A DNA stretch of 64,000 bases from Wyeomyia smithii (taxonomy: Eukaryota; Arthropoda; Insecta; Diptera; Culicidae), in the NCBI RefSeq assembly GCF_029784165.1, contig NC_073694.1:50563674-50627673 (forward strand). The letters run 5' to 3'. The notes beneath the pieces are model-generated. The model made no database searches. It was not told the DNA's origin and was given only the letters and a program-made list of their open reading frames with translations. The position numbers and the translations under genes were made by a program. Shown one piece after another: positions 57,765 to 64,000 of this stretch. How positions within the stretch are numbered: the stretch's first letter is position 1; every line of letters starts with the position of its first letter.

Positions 57765-59350
57765 CAGCTGGAGGCAGAGCAGCTTGGCGCAGCTACCCTT
57801 GAAGATAGCTGGAGGAGTATCCGATCCGCTATAGGTAGCAATGCTGAAGCGCTACTGGGTACAAGTGCCCCGAATCATAGAAATGACTGGTTTGACGGCG
57901 AATGCAAACAGTTAGTCAAGGAGAAGAATGCAGCACGGGCGAGAATGCTGCAACATCGTACGAGAGCGAACGTGGAACGATACCGACAGGCACGGAACAG
58001 CCAAAACTCGGTCCTCCTGAGGAAGAAGCGCTAGCTAGAGGACCGAGATCGCGTAGCGATGAAAGAGCTGTACCAAGCTAACGACACTCGGAAGTTCTAC
58101 GAGAAGCTGAACAGCTCCCGCAAAGGCTTCGTGCCGCAAGCCGATATGTGCAGGAGCTTGGACGGCAACCTTACAAACGAGTGTGAGGTGATCGAAAGGT
58201 GGAAGCAGCACTTCGACGAGCATCTAAACGACGATGCCGTAGAGCGCGAGGACGGTATGGCAACTGACCTTGGTGCACGAGCAGAAGACATCAGGATTCC
58301 AGCCCCCGGTCTCTTGGAGGTGGAGGACGCGACGATGGATCGAGTGATGTGTGTAGTTCGAGTATCGGGGCACTCTCGAGCCCCTTCGAACCCCGAAGAG
58401 GTCTAAGGCAAGGTGATGGTCTTTCGTGCCTACTGTTTAACATTGCCCTGGAAGGTTTCATTAGAAGAGCGGGGATTAACACGAGTGGCACGATCTTCCA
58501 AAAGTCGGTTCAACTGTTTAGTTTCGCCAATGATATCGACATTGTGGCTCGGACCTTTGTGAAGATGGCGGATACGTACATCGGACTAAAGGCTGAAGCC
58601 AAACGGATTGAACTGGTCATCAATGCATCGAAGACGAAGTACATGAAAGGAAGGGGTTCACGAGAAGACAGTGCTAACCTCCCACCTCGATTTCAAGTTG
58701 GTGATGATGAAATCGAGGTGGTCAACGAGTTCGTGTATCTTGGCTCACTGGTAACTGCCACAAACGATACCAGCAGAGAAATTCAACGGCGCACTATGGC
58801 AGGAAATCGAGCATACTTTGGTCTCCGGAGGACGCTCCGATCGTGTAAAATTCGTCGCCGCACCAAGTTAAACATCTACAAGACGCTGATCAGACCGGTA
58901 GTCCTCTACGGGCATGAGACATGGACTATGCTTGTGGAGGACCAACGCGCCCTTCCGGTCTTTGAGCGGAAGGTATTGCGTACCATCTGCGGTGGACTGC
59001 AGATGGAAAACGAAGTGTGGAGAAAGCGAATGAACCACGAACTGCAGGAGCTACTTGGGAAGCCATCTATCGTCCACACCGCTAAGATAGGCAGGTTGCG
59101 GTGGGCTAGGCATGTTGTAAGCATGTCGGACGACAGCCCGGTAAAGATGGTTCTTGAAACCAATTCGTCAGGGACGATACGGAGAGGTGCACAGCGGGTA
59201 AGGTGGATCGATCAGGTGGAAGACGACCTGCGGACCCTACGCAGACTGCAGAGATGGCGAACTGCAGCCATGAACCGAGTGGAATGGAGACGACTCTTAC
59301 GTACAGCAAAGGCCACACCACGGCTTGGGACTGTTTGATAAGGTAAGTAC
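57765..59350 (+). mobile_element. RTE-like LINE copy C, internally deleted, inside the mariner
   Basis: The sequence encodes the region before the RT (GNDAEALLGT-like segment, WFDGECKQLVKEKNAARARML, RKFYEKLNSSRKGFV). A deletion near 58346 then joins it directly to the palm (LRQGDGLSCLLFNIALEGF), FANDIDIVA (Asn in place of the first Asp), and an otherwise well-preserved C-terminal part to 59338 (VINASKTKYM, FVYLGSLVT, VLYGHETWTM, RRLRW-like, WRRLLRTAKA). It ends 'gataaggtaagt', a short repeat-like RTE tail. A TAG at about 58034 also interrupts it. It is not active because fingers and the catalytic Asp are missing. Confidence 0.82.
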
Positions 59351-59529
59351 AGTGGTTTCCGGATATGTCCGTTTCGGCATCTACAAGATCTTGGACAGCA
59401 ATCAGAGAACCGAACGAAAACCCGGTTACGGACGACCGACGACCCTGAAGGACAAAAAGCTCCAAAAGTTGCTGAAGAGGAAGACCGAGAAACAAGTGGC
59501 TACATCGCTGTGTGCGCCTCAAACACCCT

Positions 59530-60405
59530 CTGAAAACTGACAGTTAGCTACCATTGGCATGTTGGTGGTTGACCCGCAACACACGTTGCAACTCCAGGAC
59601 TATCTAAAAGGCGGCTGCACAAACTATTCGACACCATTCGTGATAGTGGGGCTCTTACAGACATAGTTGACGTGGCTCTTGATTGTAAGCTTGTCTTCGT
59701 CCATAACACCCAACAGTTTCGAAACGCGCTTTAAGGTGATTGTGCAGTCACCGACTCCGAACGCCGCCTGTCGCTCTGATGTACGGTTATTCAAAACCGT
59801 GACCGCCGTCTTGTGGTGCGCTGACTCCAGTTTTCTGGAGTGCATCCAGTCCTCAATCTTGCGTATGCAGTGCGCGGCCGTCAACTCGACCTCTCTGATC
59901 GACTCGCCGTAGATCTCCAGCGTTTTGTCGTTCGCAAAGCCGACAATAACAATCCCTGCAGGGTACTTCAACTACAACATTCCGTTGTACATGACATTAC
60001 ACAACACCGGAGCCAGGATGAACCCTACGGAACTCCTGCGGTGATTGGGACGCACTTCTGACCCACTTCCGTGTTTTAGACTAGTACTCGATTCAGGAAA
60101 TAGTTTTCACGATCTTGATGTGTCCTCTAGCGGTTTCCCAGTCTTCGGCAGTAAGACAAATCCTTGTCGCTTCCATCTATCCGGGAAGAGGCAGTCATCT
60201 AGGCACTTCTGCATGACTGCCTGTAACAGCCCGGGGCTGCTTTTATTGCCATCCTGATTGCCTGTTTTGGAACTCCAACAGGTGCCGGTGCCTCGCTTAT
60301 CTTTAAGGATTTGAACCCTTACCTCCTCCTCAACCTCGACACGGCTGCTGTCGCTCACGAATTGCCGGAGGCCAAGGATTTGGCTCGTGCATGAACTTTT
60401 TGTCC
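59530..60405 (-). mobile_element. R1-clade LINE copy 5, deleted, inside the mariner
   Basis: On the minus strand, blocks match the intact copy at 62389-64000: VGFANDKTLEIYGESIREVELTAAHCIRKIEDWMHSRKLE and LLGVMDEDKLTIKSHVNY are clear, and the fingers region with PEAGNQDGNKS-like decay lies near 60200-60300. About 630 bp of C-terminal sequence is deleted near 59625 and the palm is deleted near 60115. The 3' UTR and poly(A) are missing. It sits between parts 2 and 3 of mariner copy 2, opposite to the RTE-like insert. Confidence 0.75.
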
Positions 60406-60895
60406 TAATTAATTGAAAGATTTATTTCACTTCGGATGACAACGACTGGCAGGGCACTTCGCATTTTACTCCCCCCACGAAGGAAGTGAGCACCGAGGTG
60501 AAGTTCATTTCACCCTCCAAGTTCCCCAAGAAGGTTCTGCTGTGGTTGACAATCATAGAGAAAGGGATGTCAAAGCCGCTTTTCTATCACTTCGACCTGG
60601 CCGTGAACGGAAAAATTTATAGTACGTAGTGTCTGACGGACGTCGTTCATCAAGAAATACCATAAGAGCGAAGACGCGGTGTTTTGACTGGCTGTGGCGT
60701 CGACTCATTACTCGAAACAATTGTTGACGGAGATGGAGCGGCTGAATATCGATGTGGAACATAAGTCCGTGAACCCATCCATCGTTCTCCAGCTTCTACC
60801 CATCGAGAATTTCAGAGCAAACTTGAAGCGTAAGCTTTACTCCAAGAATTTTATGAAAACTGAGGAGGAGTTGATAAACTAAACAATGAAATAAC

Positions 60896-61319
60896 TCAAA
60901 AACACGCCGTGGCGCCGTCTTCTAGCTCGCAAGGGCGTAAAATTTCGTTACAAGTGAGCTAATATAATAACCTTCCATGGAAAATTTATCAACTTTTTTC
61001 CAATGCAAACGTTGTACAGAAAAAAACAGCCGTCCAGAAACACACGATAATAAAGGTAAATAAATACTAAAACACTGATGAACAAAAACACAAGTATAGG
61101 ACAATAGTGGAAATGGAATATTGAAATTCAAATATCAGTCTAATTTAGGAAAAAAAAAAAATAAACGAAGAATTCAGTTAAACAAAGGATAAAAAGTAGA
61201 AAAATTTAAAGAGAACAAAACAGAAAATCGAAAAGACAAAATAAAAATAAATAAAAATACGGAAACAAAATAGATAAGAAAATACTTGAGGTGAACAGAT
61301 AAAACAAGAACATTAGTTT
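60896..61319 (+). repeat. A-rich low-complexity tract, second patch
   Basis: From about 61020 onward the plus strand resembles the 56170-57570 tract (variants of 'aaaacaaaatagataag'). No gene is seen. Confidence 0.55.
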
Positions 61320-61740
61320 AGAACATGAATTTATTATTTGTTAAAATAGATTTACACGACCACTTCAATTTTGAGAAAAAAATTACACATTGATAATTTC
61401 TGCTGAATTTCTTCTTCACTCTAAATAACAAATTTTTGATTGCCAACAACACAACTATACCGAATATTCAAACCTTCACACACATGCGAACATACATTGG
61501 CACAAACACATGCAAATATCATTTAAATAAATATGTTTCAGATATATCACGCGAAACATCCAGATGACTACTTCTAGTTGCCAAAATACATCCTAAAACA
61601 GTCGAATGTTGTCTAATATGGGTATTTTGATGGCGAAGATGGCGACATTCAGTTTCTGAAAAACTCGATATACTCAGAAACCAGAGATCTAATTCCAACG
61701 CCATTTTAAATATCTGGATAGTAGGTTCCGAACTAAATTT
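61320..61740 (-). repeat. Interspersed repeat, inverted copy of 46240-46960
   Basis: It carries the same landmarks in the same order on the minus strand ('agaagtagtcatctggat', 'gaaacatatttattt', 'cgtgtaaatctattttaac'). Confidence 0.65.
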
Positions 61741-61749
61741 CTATTTTTA

Positions 61750-61940
61750 ACAACGGCTTTTACCCGTTAACACGCAAGTTCATTAAGCAGACAGTATGTG
61801 AAGTAGGGAAAGCGAAAAATAAGCGAACTGGAAATATGATACAGATTTGGGAAAATATACCGCATCCCGACGGGACCCGCAATCTCCCTGTCTCCGGCAT
61901 GGTGTTTTGACCAATTAAACTACGGGGGACGGTGGTACTG
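61750..61940 (-). mobile_element. tRNA-derived SINE, family 4 (probable)
   Basis: On the minus strand 'cgtagtttaattggtcaaaac' resembles an A-box and 'gattgcgggtcccg' a shortened B-box, followed by 'tatattttcccaaatctgta'. Only one copy is present and the B-box lacks bases, so a decayed SINE or tRNA pseudogene are both possible. Confidence 0.45.
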
Positions 61941-62105
61941 TTCCACAATCTATATCGTATCACATTCCACTGCCGACTTAATCTATTGCTCACCCCTAAC
62001 AACACACACTGCTATGCAAGCGTTATTTATAGACTGAAAGGAATGTCTCATCACTCACAGAAGAGTCAGCTGATGCTGATAACTCTTATAGACCTGACCT
62101 GTGTT

Positions 62106-64000
62106 TTTTTTTTTTTTTTTTTTTTTTTAAAGGTGGCGGGGAAATCTGCAAACAGACACCTGAGAAGAGAACTCAGGGTGTGGGGATGAGACTAGGGGAG
62201 AGATGCTGGGGTAGTTACACTCGCCCAGACACCTACTGATCCCTGTCCCGACCCACTAAAACCCCTCCAGTCTCCAGCCCTTGTCTTCCCGGAACGACGG
62301 TTAAGTATTACGTCGGGGAGTGGCTTTTGTGCGTGATGCACCCTCTTTACTCTTATAACCTCCTAGCTAACTACCTGGAGACTGGTAATTAGCTACCACT
62401 GGCGTGTTGGTGGTTGACCCGCCACACACGTTGCAGCTCCAGAACAATCTGAGAGGCGGCCGCACAGACCGCGTTCCAGATGTCCGGGTCGTCGCACATC
62501 CTCCGGACTAGATTGTCCGGAGTAGTGCCAGGCCCGCTCACAGCCATCATGTTGCTCCTCGCTCTTGCGAAACGGGGGCATACGAAGAAGACATGCTCAG
62601 CAGTCTCCTCCTCCTCCACGCACTCAGGACACATGGGGGACACCGCGTGTCCGAACCTGTGCAGATATTGCCTGAAACAACCATGGCCTGACAGGATTTG
62701 TGTCAGGTGGAAGTTCACTTCACCATGTCGTCTCCCGACCCAGCCGGATATCTCCGGTATGAGTCGGTGCGTCCATCTGCCCTTTGTGGAGTTGGACCAT
62801 TCCCGCTGCCAGCGGAGCATCGAGAATGACCTTCTGGTACCTCGTATGCCCCTTGTGTCACGTTGGTCGAAACACTCTCTGTCCTCCTTGATGGCAATGC
62901 TGATAGGCATCATGCCGGACAAGACACAGATTGCATCGTATGACACCGTACGATACGCACTCGCAACTCTCAGGCACATGAGCCTGTAGGTACTTTCCAG
63001 TTTACCACGGTAACTGTTAGTACCTAGCGCTCTGGACCACACTGGCCCACCATACCTAAGTATGGACGAAACCACGCTGGCAAGAAGTCTTCGCTTGCTG
63101 CCATAAACCGCTGAGCTATTGGACATCATACGAGATAGTGCTGCAATAGCCGATGAGGCCCTCTTACAGGCATAGTCGACGTGACTCCCGAACGTGAGCT
63201 TGTCGTCCACCATAACCCCCAAGAGCTTCAGGGATCGCTTCGAGGTGATGGTGCAGTCTCCGACTCTGACCACCGCCTGTTGCTCCGATTTACGGTTGTT
63301 CACAACCGTGACCTCCGTCTTATGATGCGCGAGCTCCAGATTCCTGGAGCGCATCCAGTCCTCGACCTTGCGTATACAGTGCGCGGCCGTCAACTCGACC
63401 TCCTCGATAGACTCGCCGTAAACCTCCAGCGTTATGTCGTCTGCAAAGCCGACGATCACAACCCCTACAGGGAACTTGAGTTTCAACACTCCGTCATACA
63501 TGACATTCCACAACACCGGGCCCAGGATAGAACCTTGCGGAACTCCTGCGGTAATTGGGACGCACTTCTGACCCTCCTCCGTGTCGTAAACAAGTACTCG
63601 ATTCTGGAAATAATTTTCCAGAATCTTGTACAGCGACACCGGTACATGGATGCTCCTGAGCGCGAGCGCTATGGAGTCCCAACTGGCACTATTGAACGCA
63701 TTCTTCACGTCGAGCGTGACGATTGCGCAGTAGCGTATTCCCCTTCTCTTGCGCTGGATTGCTACCTCCGCCGTCTTGATGACGGAAGAGATTGCGTCCA
63801 GCGTGGACCTGCCCTTCCGGAAGCCGAACTGGTTACTTGCCAGACCGTGTACACCCTCCGTGTACCTCACCAGTCTGTTGAGGATGATCCTCTCAAGCAC
63901 CTTGCCCGCGGTGTCCAGCAGGCAGATAGGCCTATATGCCGATGGGTCCCCTGGCGGTTTCCCAGCCTTCGGCAATAAGACCAGTCTCTGCCGCTTCCAC
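62106..64000 (-). mobile_element. R1-clade LINE copy 6, 3' part, probably young
   Basis: A T-run of about 24 on the plus strand (62106-62129) is the poly(A) tail. The 3' UTR runs to about 62388 and matches the decayed copies at 9850-10005 and 28985-29270. The ORF2 frame is uninterrupted to the edge of the window. The 5' part lies outside. It inserted in ordinary sequence, not in ribosomal DNA. Confidence 0.88.
62389..64000 (-). CDS. R1-type LINE ORF2 protein: reverse transcriptase and C-terminal zinc knuckle (partial, 5' end off window)
   Basis: The uninterrupted frame enters from the right edge (WKRQRLVLLPKAGKPPGD) and runs 537 codons to a stop at 62389. RT blocks in order are YRPICLLDTAGKVLERII, NQFGFRKGRSTLDAI, IVTLDVKNAFNSASWD (first catalytic Asp region), CVPITAGVPQGSILGPVLWNVMYD, and VGFADDITLEVYG with the FADD catalytic pair. 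A C-terminal CCHC-type knuckle CPECVEEEETAEHVFFVC follows. The N-terminal endonuclease is outside. It would copy its own RNA at a nicked target. All catalytic residues visible are intact, in contrast to the five other R1 copies in the window. Confidence 0.92.
   Translation of the reverse strand, partial: WKRQRLVLLPKAGKPPGDPSAYRPICLLDTAGKVLERIILNRLVRYTEGVHGLASNQFGFRKGRSTLDAISSVIKTAEVAIQRKRRGIRYCAIVTLDVKNAFNSASWDSIALALRSIHVPVSLYKILENYFQNRVLVYDTEEGQKCVPITAGVPQGSILGPVLWNVMYDGVLKLKFPVGVVIVGFADDITLEVYGESIEEVELTAAHCIRKVEDWMRSRNLELAHHKTEVTVVNNRKSEQQAVVRVGDCTITSKRSLKLLGVMVDDKLTFGSHVDYACKRASSAIAALSRMMSNSSAVYGSKRRLLASVVSSILRYGGPVWSRALGTNSYRGKLESTYRLMCLRVASAYRTVSYDAICVLSGMMPISIAIKEDRECFDQRDTRGIRGTRRSFSMLRWQREWSNSTKGRWTHRLIPEISGWVGRRHGEVNFHLTQILSGHGCFRQYLHRFGHAVSPMCPECVEEEETAEHVFFVCPRFARARSNMMAVSGPGTTPDNLVRRMCDDPDIWNAVCAAASQIVLELQRVWRVNHQHASGS

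Larger units (their letters stand above)
57600..60895 (+). mobile_element. DD37E mariner copy 2, split into three parts by two LINEs
   Basis: Part 1 (57600-57765) matches the leader and first codons of copy 1 ('catgcagcatcaat', 'gatggcaataacagtgaagctac'). Part 2 (about 59355-59530) matches its HTH and linker (FGIYKILDSNQRTERKPGYGRPTTL). Part 3 (about 60425-60895) matches its catalytic end (MASTHYSKQLLTEMERLNID, LLPIENFRANLKRKLYS). Between parts 1 and 2 is an RTE-like LINE, and between parts 2 and 3 an R1 LINE. The transposase is dead. The collinear order of the three parts identifies one original insertion. Confidence 0.85.

Overview
The window looks like nuclear DNA from an insect, most likely a mosquito (Culicidae). 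The basis is its gene types, its GT-AG introns, and a repeat mix of mosquito-style R1-clade and RTE-like LINEs, Penelope-like elements, DD37E mariners, tRNA-derived SINEs and TA-flanked MITEs. The species cannot be read from the sequence. There are no prokaryotic signatures. I recognise only three host genes; most of the other DNA I can assign is repetitive.

Host genes. On the minus strand, an AA15-type lytic polysaccharide monooxygenase (copper enzyme acting on chitin or cellulose) begins at 12348. Its catalytic exon (11576-12348) splices in frame across an 11.36 kb intron to a Cys-rich exon (100-216), which ends at a GTAAGT donor, so the gene continues left of the window. Only 63 bp separates its ATG from the ATG of a divergent plus-strand gene (12412-13334) for a secreted protein resembling the farnesoic acid O-methyltransferase-like (Methyltransf_FA) domain. 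A paralogue of that protein, with the same strand and the same one-intron structure, lies at 54677-55697. The 41 kb between the paralogues holds only repeats and unrecognised sequence, so the simplest reading is a tandem gene pair pushed apart by mobile DNA and a satellite.

Repeat layout. 217-11575 (LPMO intron): a stack of nested inverted-repeat elements, a mariner remnant and two R1-clade LINE relics. 14.4-15.8 kb: a pogo/Tigger-like TIR element. 15.95-22.1 kb: a satellite of a 9-bp unit (GAATTCTAT, one EcoRI site per unit) that switches orientation at least three times, carries higher-order repeats, and is interrupted by a second pogo-like TIR element. 22.5-25.9 kb and 40.3-42.9 kb: largely unique sequence without recognisable genes. 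25.9-33.8 kb: a Jockey/CR1 fragment with a MITE inside, an R1 relic, a SINE, a 1.74 kb element with Transib-like ends, and an RTE-like LINE. 36.0-38.2 kb: a TIR element containing a Penelope-like element. 42.96-45.8 kb: an RTE-like LINE split by an R1 LINE. 47.3-48.75 kb: Penelope-like RT/GIY-YIG remnant with hammerhead ribozyme motifs on both strands. 50.3-51.3 kb: a decayed DD37E mariner. 53.3-53.7 kb: a BEL/Pao gag fragment. 57.6-60.9 kb: a second copy of that mariner, split by an RTE-like and an R1 LINE. 62.1 kb to the end: an apparently young R1-clade LINE on the minus strand with an uninterrupted reading frame and a poly(A) tail.

Limits. Boundaries of repeats come from reading by eye and are approximate unless a terminal repeat or target duplication is stated. 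Family names rest on remembered motifs, not on searches.
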